This document shows, piece by piece, positions 16,045-24,994 of a stretch of 34,866 bases of DNA (positions are counted from its first letter, which is position 1; every line of letters begins with the position of its first letter). The stretch comes from Rhizomicrobium sp. (GTDB lineage: Bacteria; Pseudomonadota; Alphaproteobacteria; Micropepsales; Micropepsaceae), in contig JARLIR010000155.1 in NCBI GenBank assembly GCA_031291635.1, positions 1 to 34,866 on the forward strand, in the 5' to 3' direction. The position numbers were made by a program, and so were the translations under genes. The notes below the pieces were generated by a model, which searched no databases, was not told the origin of the DNA, and saw only the letters and a list, made by a program, of their open reading frames with translations.

Positions 16045-18267
16045 TCAGGCTCTCGCCCGCCGCCGCAGGACAAAAAGGCCGAACCCTGCTGTCAGCAGCA
16101 ACACGCCGCCGTCGGCAAACCACCAGCGCCGGTGCGACACATAATGCAGCACGGCGCGCAGCATCACTTTGCGCTCGAACAGGATCGCATTTTGGAAATC
16201 CGGCGCCGGACAGCTGCGGCCAAAGGTTTTGGCGAAGGGCACGCGGGCACCTTCCTTCACATAGCGCTTCCACAGAGCAATGGCGGTGTGTTCATCGCGG
16301 CTCGACCATGCACTGGCGTGGCACAGAACTGCCGCGAAGGCTTGGCTGCGTGGCGGTAGTAGATCAGCGGCGCGGCCGGCTTCCTCCATGGCGAGATAGC
16401 GATAATGGAAACGCTGATCCGGTTTGGCGTTGCTGGCGGCGAAGCGCTGCCTTTCGCCTGCCGTGATCAAATCTCCGCTCAGCGTGGTGCGGCCAAGGCC
16501 TTCTTCAAAATTGCCGCCAGTATAGAAAGAGTCCGGCGGGCCTTCGGTCCCCATCATTTCCAGACCCGATTGGCGCGCCAGCGTGGCCGCCGCGAACAAC
16601 GCCTCAGCGCGGTCAACCCGACCCCAGCTTCGCGCGGCATTGGCCAGTGCCGCAGCGTAGGCCTTGGCGGCAACGCGAATTTTGACAGCACTGAAATAGG
16701 CCAAAGCCTCATCAAAGTGACCATCGCGCATCAGCCGCCGCGCCAAGAGATCGCGCAACGCAGCATGAGCGTTGAAATGCTCATCGTAAGCCGGAGCCGC
16801 TTCCGATGTGGAAACCGTGACCGCGGGGACATGGGAATCGACATAGGACTTTAATTCGGTCGTCGTCAGCACGCGCTCAGCGATATAGGCAACGTCAGGC
16901 CAATAGGTGCCGCTCACCGGCATCAGCTTGTCGAGGGCATCGACATAATCGCCGCGCGCCAGCGCCACGACTGCGCTTTCGCCCAGCAGGGCTTTCTTGC
17001 TGTCCTCTTCCAGGCTGTCCGTGGTGGGAAAACCATGCGCCGCCGCGGCATAGAATTTGGCGGCGTCGGCAAGATCACCCTTTTGGCTGGCGAGTTTGGC
17101 TTTCACCCAGGAGGCCAGCGGCGAATCTGATTTCTCCGCCATCGTTTTGGCACAAGACCAGCGCGCCAGATTGTAACACAGCGCAGCCAACCGGTCGGCA
17201 CCTGCGGGATGAGGCAGCTTTTCGAGAGCATCGACTAATTCGCCCAGCGCCGTATCGAGCTTTGCGTCGGCTGTGCCGGGCTTTTCATCACCGTTGTCAG
17301 CCCAAATCGCCGTTCGGGTGATCGTACTATTTTGCAGCCGCTTCAAGGCATAGGACAGCATCAGCCGCTGGGCCAAAGGCTCGTCCGCTGTTGCCGCGAT
17401 ACGATCGGGACTATCGAGGAGAAATTCCGCTACTAGGCGCAAGGATTGCACGCCGCTGTCGGAGCCATGCGCGGCTTGCTCGGCATAGAGCGCAATCGCG
17501 TTGGCGATCTCGGTGTGGAACGGTATTGTCGCGCGCGCTGGCAAAACACTGCGAGAAAATTTCGCTGCATCCGTATAGCTGGCGGTTTGCGTTGCCTCCG
17601 GGGAACTGATGGTGGCGCCACCGGCTTCCAGCAACGCCTCTGCCGCATGCAGATGTAACCTTGCTTCCTCGCCGTAGCTTGCCACCGCCAAACCGAGCGG
17701 ATCCAGTGCTCCTGCCAGCGCCGCGCGACGTGCTTTGGCAAATATAGCGGGTGCCTCATTGTCACCCGCGATCTTGCCCAGCATGTAGGCGGCCCAGACC
17801 GCGCGTGGCGCGCGTTGGGTTTCGGGCAAAGCCAAAACGGCTTCAAATCGCACTTTGGCCCCAGCGCTATCGGCTTTGCGATAAGCCACGGCACCCGCGG
17901 TATAAAGCCGGATCGCTAGCGGCAGGCCATCGCCGAGGCGATAGGCATTGTCACCACTAGCGGCCTGCCGCGCAGCACGCAGTTTGGCGGCTTGTGCTGG
18001 CGAAAGTCCAGCCGCCTCGGCATTACCAAGTGCAATAGCGGCATCTTCAGGTGCCGAATAATAGGGAAGTTCCGCCGCTTTCAGTTTGTCTTTGGGCGGC
18101 GATGCGATATGCGCCGCCTCGAAGGCGAAGCTATTCACGGGCGTGGACTTCAGCGTCAGGGCGCGATTGTCGAGCAGTTGCCAGGGAAAGAAGGGCCCGC
18201 AAGCGAGCGCGGCCGCGCCGCTTAATAAGACCAGCGCAGCGCCAGCAATTCCCCTACGGCTCAACAT
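16045..18267 (-). CDS. Exported repeat-rich protein with C-terminal membrane anchor, unknown function
   Basis: 740 residues from ATG 18267 (GGGG seven bases upstream); its start overlaps the DUF3142 gene end by 14 bases. The N-terminus has a signal sequence ending ALACGPFFPW, where the cysteine could be lipidated although the lipobox (Ala at -3) is imperfect. The long Ala-rich middle is helical and looks like degenerate TPR/SEL1-type solenoid repeats (many AxxxYxxAxxxF-like units). The end is a hydrophobic segment, GGVLLLTAGFGLFVL, followed by RRRARA, i.e. a single-pass anchor resembling GlyGly-CTERM tails. It is therefore probably a periplasmic scaffold held in a membrane. It is almost certainly co-expressed with DUF3142. 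No enzymatic motif was recognised. Confidence 0.75.
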   Translation of the reverse strand: MLSRRGIAGAALVLLSGAAALACGPFFPWQLLDNRALTLKSTPVNSFAFEAAHIASPPKDKLKAAELPYYSAPEDAAIALGNAEAAGLSPAQAAKLRAARQAASGDNAYRLGDGLPLAIRLYTAGAVAYRKADSAGAKVRFEAVLALPETQRAPRAVWAAYMLGKIAGDNEAPAIFAKARRAALAGALDPLGLAVASYGEEARLHLHAAEALLEAGGATISSPEATQTASYTDAAKFSRSVLPARATIPFHTEIANAIALYAEQAAHGSDSGVQSLRLVAEFLLDSPDRIAATADEPLAQRLMLSYALKRLQNSTITRTAIWADNGDEKPGTADAKLDTALGELVDALEKLPHPAGADRLAALCYNLARWSCAKTMAEKSDSPLASWVKAKLASQKGDLADAAKFYAAAAHGFPTTDSLEEDSKKALLGESAVVALARGDYVDALDKLMPVSGTYWPDVAYIAERVLTTTELKSYVDSHVPAVTVSTSEAAPAYDEHFNAHAALRDLLARRLMRDGHFDEALAYFSAVKIRVAAKAYAAALANAARSWGRVDRAEALFAAATLARQSGLEMMGTEGPPDSFYTGGNFEEGLGRTTLSGDLITAGERQRFAASNAKPDQRFHYRYLAMEEAGRAADLLPPRSQAFAAVLCHASAWSSRDEHTAIALWKRYVKEGARVPFAKTFGRSCPAPDFQNAILFERKVMLRAVLHYVSHRRWWFADGGVLLLTAGFGLFVLRRRARA

Positions 18268-19384
18268 GAAATATCCCCGCCCCACACCGCGCCCAGCCTA
18301 TCACCATTTCATGATGCGCTGGGAGGAATGCGGTTTGAAGACGGCGAAATTTTTGCCCCTCGTAGCGATAAGCGCCAAGGCCATCGGCAAGCTGGCAGGA
18401 AGCGGGCAGCGCGATGGTCGCCGGCAGCACCGCATCGAACGTGCCGCGGTTGATAAGGAGGACATCCACGGCCCCCGGTGCGGCGCCCGGGCGGGTCTCG
18501 ACCGTAACGACACTCTGAGGGGCTTGGCCCCGCATCACCTGAGCAAGGGTTTGCAGGCTCCAAATGCGCTGGTCGCCCGCAAGCGGCAGCCGAAACCACG
18601 CCAAGCCAGCGAAATGGTGTGGCGGGTTTCGTTCCAAGTCGCGCACCAAAGCCGCAACGTCTGAGGGGGTTACCAGCAATTCTTCCGCAGCGCCCCCGAT
18701 CAGTTTGGGACTTTCGCTCTCCAGAGCGATAACGCGACCGCCTTCGTTGCGAATGATGCGTGTGCCGTAATCGGGCAGTGCGATGCGGAATGGTTTGGGC
18801 GTGAGGGCGTCAAAGCGGTTAATCCAGCGCCGCGCCAAACGCGGATCAAACAGGCCTTGGGCGGGCGACTGCACCGCATGAACTTGCAACACTGCCTCGT
18901 CAGGGATGACCAACAAGGTAGCCAGATCGCGCCCCTCAAGCCAGGTGGGAAGGGCGGTGATAGCAAGATGTGCGGGATGCTGTTGGCGCAGCGCTTTGAG
19001 AAAATCGGCATAAGCGGCGAGTTGGGCGGTGCCGCAATCATAGTCGATCTCCAGCGCAACCGCTTGGGGCCAGTGCGCCGCGAGACGATGGATGTCTGCG
19101 AGCAGGGTTGTTTGGTCCAGCCGTCCTAGGGTGCCGTCGATGCGGATCACCGCCGTGACCGGTTTGCCTTGCAGCGCGGACCACTGGACCGCAAAGCCGC
19201 GCAAATGCCCGTTGGGATCGGTTTCGGCCGCCAGCACGCGCCAACCGGACGCAATGTCTCGCGCAGCCACCACCGCCTCGCTCACGCCCGGCGTCCAGAG
19301 GCGCTGCCAGATGTAGATGTCCTGGCTCAAGGGGGCGGCCCCCATAGCAATGAGCGCAGTCAAGAGGATCCCGGCCAGCCGCAT
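18254..19384 (-). CDS. DUF3142 family exported protein
   Basis: 376 residues from ATG 19384, selected because GGGGA precedes it and the product then begins with a signal peptide (MRLAGILLTALIAMGAAP). IYIWQRLWTP right after the signal, a long beta/alpha pattern (VALEIDYDCGTAQLAAYADF, LAITALPTW, RIALPDYGTR) and the FAGLAWFRLP segment match what I know of DUF3142 proteins, whose fold is likely a TIM barrel related to glycoside hydrolases. EIDYDC could be an active-site strand end, but activity is undemonstrated. Its stop lies inside the start of the downstream repeat-rich exported protein, so the two are translationally coupled and probably act together in the periplasm. Confidence 0.75.
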   Translation of the reverse strand: MRLAGILLTALIAMGAAPLSQDIYIWQRLWTPGVSEAVVAARDIASGWRVLAAETDPNGHLRGFAVQWSALQGKPVTAVIRIDGTLGRLDQTTLLADIHRLAAHWPQAVALEIDYDCGTAQLAAYADFLKALRQQHPAHLAITALPTWLEGRDLATLLVIPDEAVLQVHAVQSPAQGLFDPRLARRWINRFDALTPKPFRIALPDYGTRIIRNEGGRVIALESESPKLIGGAAEELLVTPSDVAALVRDLERNPPHHFAGLAWFRLPLAGDQRIWSLQTLAQVMRGQAPQSVVTVETRPGAAPGAVDVLLINRGTFDAVLPATIALPASCQLADGLGAYRYEGQKFRRLQTAFLPAHHEMVIGWARCGAGIFHVEP

Positions 19385-19691
19385 GTCATTCCCCGTCTTG
19401 CTCCAACCTAATCTGTGGCAGGCGGCCTTGCCAGGGCCCCAATTTCGCCTGCCATAGGAGGCAGCAGGCGCTGTCAAAAGCAGCAGACCAACACTTCGGC
19501 TTCGCGTCGGCCGCGTATTCCGGCGGCGGCCAGAACAATTCACCTCAGCGTTGCTGACAATTTGAATCGTTGCCCTCGATTTTACCCCAATCTTTCCGCG
19601 CCATCGCCTTATCGCATCCATCTGGCGGACAAATCATCCGTGCACGGTACGAGCATCGAAAGTGATCGTTCAAACCGGAGCTAGTGAAGCT
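19385..19691. other. Divergent intergenic region, no gene recognised
   Basis: About 307 bases between the DUF3142 gene and the urcA-like gene. It should hold both promoters. The only short open frame (19415-19684, +) is basic and proline/arginine/serine-rich with no homology I recognise. No convincing operator was found; GGCGCTGTCA at 19468-19477 only half-matches the LacI-type site. Confidence 0.55.
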
Positions 19692-19982
19692 ATGAAGTCT
19701 CTCATTCTTGCGTTGTCGGCCGCTGCCCTGTTCTCAAGCGCTGCCCTTGCCGGTGACGTCGTGCGTCAAGCCAGCGTGAACTTTGGTGATCTCAATCTTT
19801 CCAGCAAAGACGGCGTTGCAGCGTTGCACACGCGCTTGGTTGCGGCCGCTGATCAGGTTTGCGCGGATTCCAAAGAGACCACTCAGGCGCCGTTTTACAA
19901 TGAGTGCCGCCAGAAGGCCGTGCAGCAAGCCATCTTCAAAGTCGGCAAGACTGTCGCCGAGCGCCTTGCCGCCGCGCAGTAA
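19692..19982 (+). CDS. UrcA family protein
   Basis: 96 residues from ATG 19692 (GGAG 11 bases upstream; an upstream in-frame codon at 19662 is rejected because it precedes the signal peptide). The signal peptide is MKSLILALSAAALFSSAALA. The mature protein has the UrcA pattern: VNFGDLNLSSKDGVAALHTRL, AADQVCAD and YNECRQKAVQQAI, with two conserved cysteines likely in a disulfide. UrcA proteins are small periplasmic proteins widespread in Sphingomonadales, Caulobacterales and relatives; their function is unknown. It is monocistronic and followed by a hairpin shared with the convergent Mur ligase gene. Confidence 0.88.
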   Translation: MKSLILALSAAALFSSAALAGDVVRQASVNFGDLNLSSKDGVAALHTRLVAAADQVCADSKETTQAPFYNECRQKAVQQAIFKVGKTVAERLAAAQ

Positions 19983-20002
19983 GGTCACGGTATTGATTGA
20001 GG

Positions 20003-20028
20003 CGGGCGGATTGCATTGGATCCGCCCG
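20003..20028. terminator. Hairpin between urcA-like gene and Mur ligase gene
   Basis: CGGGCGGAT (20003-20011) pairs with ATCCGCCCG (20020-20028) around an 8-base loop between two convergent genes. No T-run follows on either strand, so termination is likely but not certain. Confidence 0.55.
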
Positions 20029-20046
20029 TTAGTGTCGCTTGCTGCT

Positions 20047-21429
20047 TTATGTCAGCGCGGCCAAAATCCCGGCGGCAAATTGGGATAGCGTATCGTCGCG
20101 CGCGCCCATCACCACGATGCGGTCGCCAGGTCTGGCCAGTGCCAAGATCTTCTCGCCGCTCGTGCTGCGATCGGGAAAGGCGAAAGCCTTGCGGCCTTTG
20201 GCCATTACGCCCGCCACGATCTCGCCGCTCGCCACGCTGCGATCGACGGTACCGCCGAAATAAACCGGCTCTGGCATCACCAGCACGTCGTCGCTGCCCA
20301 GCTGCTCGGCGAAGACATCAATGAAGCCCTCACGCATGAGCTTCAATGGTCCGTAGCCATGGGGCTGGAACAGCACCAGCAAACGGCCGGGAAAGTCATG
20401 CAAGGTTGACAGCGTCGCGGCGATCTTATCGGGGTTGTGCGCGAAATCGTCGATCACCGTTATGCCGCCCGCACTGCCGACAAGTTCGAGGCGCCGCTTG
20501 ACGCCTTGGAACTGCGACAAGGCCTCGGCAGCATCGCCCAAGGGGACGCCAGCCGCACGTGCCGCAGCCAAAGCCGCCAGCCCATTCGCCACGTTGTGAC
20601 GTCCAGGTACCGGCAGTTTGACATGCGCCTCGCTGCCGCCTTCGCGCACAGAGAAGGAAATTCCATCCTGCGCCGGAACGATGTCGTGGCCGAAAACATG
20701 CGCAGAGGAATCGGCAACGCTGAAGGTCAATGCGTTGGGGCCTTTGAGCGCGGCGGCTTCGGCGTTGTCGAGATTGACCACCGCCGTCGTCGCGCGACGG
20801 AGAAAGCCACCAAACAGCGTGCGTAGCTCTGCCATCGATTTGTGGTCGTGGGCGATGTTGTTCAAGACCGCGATGTGCGGATTGTAGAGGGCGATGGAGC
20901 CATCACTCTCGTCCACTTCGCTGACGAAGATATCGCCTTTGCCGACGACGGCGCTGGCGAAAGGGATCTCGGGGCGGACGAAATTCTTCATCACGGCGCC
21001 GTTCATGATGGTCGGATCGCGGCCCGTGGCGGAAAGGATCCAGCCCAGCATGCCGGTGGTGGTCGACTTACCACTGGTGCCCGCGACAGCAATGCCGCAA
21101 TGGGCAGCGTTAAAAAGCTTGGTCAAAAGCTGGGCCCGCGTCTCGATGGCAGCGCCGATACGGTGCGCCGCGGCGACGTCGGGAATGCTGGCTTCCACGG
21201 CCGCAGAAACCACCATTGTGGTCGCTGGGTCGCTGACACCGCTGCCGTCTTGGGGGTAAAGGGCAATGCCGTGTTGCTGCAGAAACGTGAATTTCTCGGG
21301 CGTGCGGCCTTGGTCGCGCGAGCGGTCGGAGCCGGCAATTTCGGCCCCTTTGCCCTTCAGGATCAAGGCCAGCGGCAGCATTCCGCTGCCACCAATGCCG
21401 CAAAAGAAATAGCGCCTGTTCAGTGTCAT
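20047..21429 (-). CDS. Mur ligase family protein (MurC/Mpl type)
   Basis: 460 residues from ATG 21429. The three Mur ligase domains are in order: an N-terminal UDP-binding Rossmann domain ([12 protein letters not shown], then GSDRS), a central ATPase with P-loop [11 protein letters not shown] at 117-127, EVDESDGS at 171-178 and NNIAHDH at 190-196, and a C-terminal domain with RRLELVG and IDDFAHNP. The length fits MurC or Mpl. The DESD motif is more MurC-like than the EADEYD-type of Mpl, but the divergent neighbour is an LD-carboxypeptidase, whose tripeptide product is exactly what Mpl re-attaches to UDP-MurNAc. I infer a murein-recycling ligase or a MurC paralog; the main murC would be expected in a division cluster, which is absent here. 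Cytoplasmic. Confidence 0.82.
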   Translation of the reverse strand: MTLNRRYFFCGIGGSGMLPLALILKGKGAEIAGSDRSRDQGRTPEKFTFLQQHGIALYPQDGSGVSDPATTMVVSAAVEASIPDVAAAHRIGAAIETRAQLLTKLFNAAHCGIAVAGTSGKSTTTGMLGWILSATGRDPTIMNGAVMKNFVRPEIPFASAVVGKGDIFVSEVDESDGSIALYNPHIAVLNNIAHDHKSMAELRTLFGGFLRRATTAVVNLDNAEAAALKGPNALTFSVADSSAHVFGHDIVPAQDGISFSVREGGSEAHVKLPVPGRHNVANGLAALAAARAAGVPLGDAAEALSQFQGVKRRLELVGSAGGITVIDDFAHNPDKIAATLSTLHDFPGRLLVLFQPHGYGPLKLMREGFIDVFAEQLGSDDVLVMPEPVYFGGTVDRSVASGEIVAGVMAKGRKAFAFPDRSTSGEKILALARPGDRIVVMGARDDTLSQFAAGILAALT

Positions 21430-21437
21430 GACACCCG

Positions 21438-21445
21438 CTTATAAG
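21438..21445. promoter_or_regulatory. CTTATAAG palindrome, candidate shared -10 of divergent genes
   Basis: The 42-base gap between the Mur ligase ATG (21429) and the LD-carboxypeptidase ATG (21472) holds this self-complementary sequence, giving TATAAG on both strands. On the minus strand it ends only eight bases before the ATG, which would give an almost leaderless mRNA. No good -35 boxes are visible. Confidence 0.35.
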
Positions 21446-21471
21446 TGCAGCCATCGGATTGGGAAAGCCAA

Positions 21472-22296
21472 ATGGGCACAAAACTGATTGGCATTGTGGC
21501 ACCTGCCGCGCGCCTTGACCCTTTGATCGCGGAACGCTTGCGACTCGTCGCGGGCGATATCGAGAATGGGCCTCATCTTTTCCTGCATCCACAGTGCTTC
21601 TTGTCGGACGGCCATTTTGCCGGTGACGACGATGCGCGGGCGCGCGCCTTTCTCGATGTGGCCAATGATCCCCACTTCCATGCCGTCTGGATCGCCCGCG
21701 GCGGCTATGGCTCGTGCCGGATTGCCCAGCGCGTCTTAAGCGAACTCAATGGCTATGCCCGCGAAAAACTCTATTTGGGTTACAGCGATGCCGGCTTCTT
21801 GCTGGCCGGTCTCTATGCCAAAGGCTGCCGGGTGGCGCATGGCCCGATGCCGGCTGATCTCGCCCGCCCGGGCGGGGAGGCAGCCGTATTGCGGGCGCTG
21901 TCCTGGCTTAATGCGGCGGATCCCGCCGCCCTGGAAGCTTCGCTCGTTGATGGCACGCCCGCCGCGGCCTTCAACATGGTGGTTCTCAGCCATCTGATGG
22001 GCACGCCGCTGGAGCCCGATCTCAGCGACCATGTGCTGATGCTGGAAGAGGTCTCGGAGTATCTCTACGCCATCGACCGCACGATGTTTCACCTCTCGAC
22101 CCAAGCAGCGCTGCGCCGGGTCGCGGGTATCCGGCTGGGCCGGGTCAGCGATATTCCGCCGAACGACCCGGTTTTTGTGGAGAACGAAGAAGAGATCGTC
22201 AAACGCTGGTGCGGCGCGGCCAAAATTCCCTATTTGGGGCGGGCCGATATCGGCCACGATGCCGATAACAAGATCGTGCCGTTCGGACGGCGCTAG
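21472..22296 (+). CDS. ldcA: LD-carboxypeptidase (peptidase S66)
   Basis: 274 residues from ATG 21472 (GGGAAAG upstream; the earlier in-frame start at 21445 falls in the promoter). The S66 serine-peptidase triad is visible: nucleophile Ser105 in LGYSDAG, a Glu in VLMLEEVSEYLYAIDR (192/193) and His262 in IGHDADNKIVPFG. WIARGGYGS (73-81) is the conserved strand before the nucleophile. The enzyme removes the terminal D-alanine from murein tetrapeptides in the cytoplasm (EC 3.4.17.13), yielding tripeptide for recycling. It pairs divergently with a Mur ligase that could re-use the product. No signal peptide, as expected. Its stop overlaps that of the convergent sensor kinase by four bases. Confidence 0.9.
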   Translation: MGTKLIGIVAPAARLDPLIAERLRLVAGDIENGPHLFLHPQCFLSDGHFAGDDDARARAFLDVANDPHFHAVWIARGGYGSCRIAQRVLSELNGYAREKLYLGYSDAGFLLAGLYAKGCRVAHGPMPADLARPGGEAAVLRALSWLNAADPAALEASLVDGTPAAAFNMVVLSHLMGTPLEPDLSDHVLMLEEVSEYLYAIDRTMFHLSTQAALRRVAGIRLGRVSDIPPNDPVFVENEEEIVKRWCGAAKIPYLGRADIGHDADNKIVPFGRR

Positions 22297-24806
22297 GCCA
22301 TTTTGGGTTCGGCCACGGGGGTATTGCGCGCTTCGAGCCACGCCGTCATGGCGTCGGTGGTCAGCTTGGCGACTTCGAGAAGAGCGGGGCGGACCGTTTC
22401 GGCATCATTACTCTTGCGGCATAGCTCTGCCATGGCTTGGGCTGTGGCGGCGAGCTTGAGCGCTCCAACAGTCGTGGCGGTCGTGACGAGATCGTCGGCG
22501 ATCTGGGCGGCTTGGTCGTGATGGTTGCTGTCGAGCGCTTCGCAGAGCGCCTCCAGGCTATGATCGAGGCCTTGCTGGAAGAGACGGAGGTAGGCGTTAC
22601 ATTCCTGGCGCCCCAAAGTACTTTCCAGGCTCTCTAGGGCTGCGTGGTCGATGAGATCGGTGGTATTCGAGTTGGCGGCTATCACGGCCAGCTTTGCCAT
22701 CAGCGTGGTGGGTTGGATCGGCTTGGCGATGTAATCATTCATCCCCGCATTCAGATATTCCTCACGCGCCCCCATCATGGCGTTGGCGGTCATGGCAATG
22801 ATCGTAACCTTCGCCTTGGCGCCTTTGAGTTTACGAATGCGGTGGGTGGCGGCGACGCCGTCCAGTTCGGGCATCTGGATGTCCATCAGCACCACATCGT
22901 AGGTCTTGGTCATCACCGCCTGCACGGCTTTGAGGCCCGTATCGACGACATCGACGCTGTGGCCGGATTTCTCCAGCAGCGCGAGCGCAAACTTCTGGTT
23001 GATGCGGTTGTCCTCGGCCAGAAGGATACGCAAAGGGTGCGCCTCCGCCTCAGCGCTGGGGGCGTCGCATTCTTCGCTCTCGGGCGTAGCGCCGCTGGCG
23101 AGAATGGTTACTAGGCAGTCGTGGAGAAATTGCTGGCGCAGCGGCTTTTCCAGGATGAAATCGAGGTGGACGGCTTTGTCCTTGACCGCATCGCGTCCGG
23201 CGGAGGTTACCAGAACAAGTTTCATCTCGTTCAAATGCGGGGTGGCGCGAATTTCTTCGGCGAGATCGACACCGGTCTTTCCGGGCATCATGTGATCCAA
23301 GAAGACGACGTCGTAAGGTTTACCGCGCTGCCAGGCCCGCTCGAGTTCCGTCATCGCGGCAAAGGCATCTTCGCTCGCGGCAGTTTCCATACCGAGCATG
23401 CGAAGCTGACGGCCGAGCAGCTCGAGGTTGGTCGGAATGTCATCGACCATCAGAGCCCGCAAGGTTTTGGTCTGGGTCGGCAGGTTGTCGGTGTTCAGGC
23501 TGGCGTCAGCGGTGCGCGGTAGGGTGAGCTCGAACCAGAAGGTAGAGCCCTTTCCCACGGTGCTGGTAAGATCGATGGTACCGCCCATCAGCGTTACAAG
23601 CTGTTTGCAGATGGCAAGGCCGAGCCCTGTGCCGCCGAACCGCCGCGTGGCGGAGCCATCGATTTGGGAAAATTTTTGGAACAGAAGCGGGCGCTCGGTT
23701 TCGGGCACGCCCAAGCCCGTATCGGTGACTTCGAAGCGCAGCGTCACGCTTTCACTCGGCAGCGTGGAGAGGCGCCGCACCAGCACCGACACGGCGCCTT
23801 TGTCGGTGAATTTTATGGCGTTGCTCATCAGATTGAGCAGAATTTGGCGGATGCGCAACGGGTCGCCACGATAGCCGCCGCGGGCATGCGGTTCCACGAA
23901 GACGACGAGATCGAGGGCTTTCTCGCGCGCCTTTCCCGCCATGACGGCAACAGTCCGCTCGACGGTTTTCAGCAGGTCGAACTCGCTGTTGTCGATATCG
24001 AGCTTGCCGGCTTCGAGTTTGGAGAGGTCGAGGATATCGTTGACCACCGTGAGCAGGGCCTCGCCGGATTCGTGAATGATCTCGGCAAAGCGGCGTTGTT
24101 CGGGATTGAGTGCGGTGCCGAGCAACAATTCGGCCATGCCCAAGACGCCGTTCATGGGGGTGCGCACTTCGTGGCTCATATTGGCGAGAAATTCCGACTT
24201 GGCCCGGTTACCGGTTTCGGCTTGTTCCTTGGCTGCCAAAATTTCGGCTTGCATGCTTTCGTGTTTGCGCAATTGACCAATGAGGATGACGCCAAGGCCG
24301 ATCATGAGGGCGGAGATGAGTCCGAGCCCTACAGCCTCGGTCTGTGCGCCTTCATACCAATCGCTGAGTGCTGATTCGCGCGTCCGGATTGCGGTAACGG
24401 AAAGGTCGTCGTGCTCGGCATGTCCATATATATGCGCCGCGTCCTGCGTTTCCATGCGGGGACTACCGGCTGTCCCGATGCGCAAATCGGTGCCCGTTGG
24501 GAACGAAAGGTCGTCGCGGAATTGTTTGAGGAGTTTGGCGGCAAAGCGAGTATGGACGTCGCTCGTTTTGGCGTCCGGTGCAGCACCAAGCGGCACGGTG
24601 ACTTCGAAGATCGTAAGCAAAGCAGCGTAATCGACATAGGCGCGCGCGTTGGCGTTGAGCTCGCTACGTTCTTCGGCGAGACGGTCGTTGTATTCTGTGA
24701 GACTGAGCCAGCCAAACGCACTCCACATTGCCGCGAGCAGAATCAATATCGCGGCGATCACCCAGACGCTGGGTGGATGGGAGCGGGAGGCGGTCGTCAC
24801 AGACAT
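22293..24806 (-). CDS. Hybrid sensor histidine kinase with two receivers and a degenerate HPt-like tail
   Basis: 837 residues from ATG 24806 (AAAGG upstream). Order: transmembrane helix about 14-35, periplasmic sensor region about 36-158, second helix about 160-178, HisKA with the phospho-accepting His212 in NMSHEVRTPMNG, HATPase with Asn329 in NLMSNAIKF and the G boxes DTGLGVP and GGTGLGL, receiver 1 with Asp504 in VFLDHMMPG, receiver 2 with Asp642 in VLMDIQMPELDG, and a C-terminal helical domain placed like an HPt. In that last domain the motif expected as A-H-x-L-K-G is ADDLVT: the phospho-histidine is Asp771, and Lys and Gly are also changed. The internal relay therefore probably ends at receiver 2 and needs a separate HPt protein. 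The signal and output are unknown; no response regulator is adjacent. Confidence 0.9.
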   Translation of the reverse strand: MSVTTASRSHPPSVWVIAAILILLAAMWSAFGWLSLTEYNDRLAEERSELNANARAYVDYAALLTIFEVTVPLGAAPDAKTSDVHTRFAAKLLKQFRDDLSFPTGTDLRIGTAGSPRMETQDAAHIYGHAEHDDLSVTAIRTRESALSDWYEGAQTEAVGLGLISALMIGLGVILIGQLRKHESMQAEILAAKEQAETGNRAKSEFLANMSHEVRTPMNGVLGMAELLLGTALNPEQRRFAEIIHESGEALLTVVNDILDLSKLEAGKLDIDNSEFDLLKTVERTVAVMAGKAREKALDLVVFVEPHARGGYRGDPLRIRQILLNLMSNAIKFTDKGAVSVLVRRLSTLPSESVTLRFEVTDTGLGVPETERPLLFQKFSQIDGSATRRFGGTGLGLAICKQLVTLMGGTIDLTSTVGKGSTFWFELTLPRTADASLNTDNLPTQTKTLRALMVDDIPTNLELLGRQLRMLGMETAASEDAFAAMTELERAWQRGKPYDVVFLDHMMPGKTGVDLAEEIRATPHLNEMKLVLVTSAGRDAVKDKAVHLDFILEKPLRQQFLHDCLVTILASGATPESEECDAPSAEAEAHPLRILLAEDNRINQKFALALLEKSGHSVDVVDTGLKAVQAVMTKTYDVVLMDIQMPELDGVAATHRIRKLKGAKAKVTIIAMTANAMMGAREEYLNAGMNDYIAKPIQPTTLMAKLAVIAANSNTTDLIDHAALESLESTLGRQECNAYLRLFQQGLDHSLEALCEALDSNHHDQAAQIADDLVTTATTVGALKLAATAQAMAELCRKSNDAETVRPALLEVAKLTTDAMTAWLEARNTPVAEPKMA

Positions 24807-24935
24807 ACTACCTTTGCTGGTCACCAGGATGGCTCGCTGGGTGGGACGTTGCGGTGGGTTGGGCTAATGCGGAGTAAATTCCTCACTGTGGCAACTACCT
24901 ATCCCTAAGGCGGTCAGGCCTTGGGCTTGAGGTGT

Positions 24936-24950
24936 GTTCTCATTTTGTTC
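24936..24950 (+). promoter_or_regulatory. LexA (SOS) box GTTC-N7-GTTC
   Basis: GTTC (24936-24939), seven bases, GTTC (24947-24950), matching the direct-repeat SOS box of alphaproteobacterial LexA, about 45 bases before the imuA start. This is where an SOS operator would be expected for imuA-imuB-dnaE2. Confidence 0.85.
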
Positions 24951-24994
24951 TAAGACGCCCCCTCTATCTTATAAGCCCTTAGAGGGCGGGTGTC

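Noticed and set aside
19467-19478. Third LacI-type operator near the DUF3142 promoter
   Set aside because: GGCGCTGTCA matches only one half; the AGCGCT palindromic core is broken.
19415-19684. Possible 89-codon gene upstream of urcA
   Set aside because: It is a low-complexity basic translation in a divergent promoter region with no convincing ribosome-binding site.
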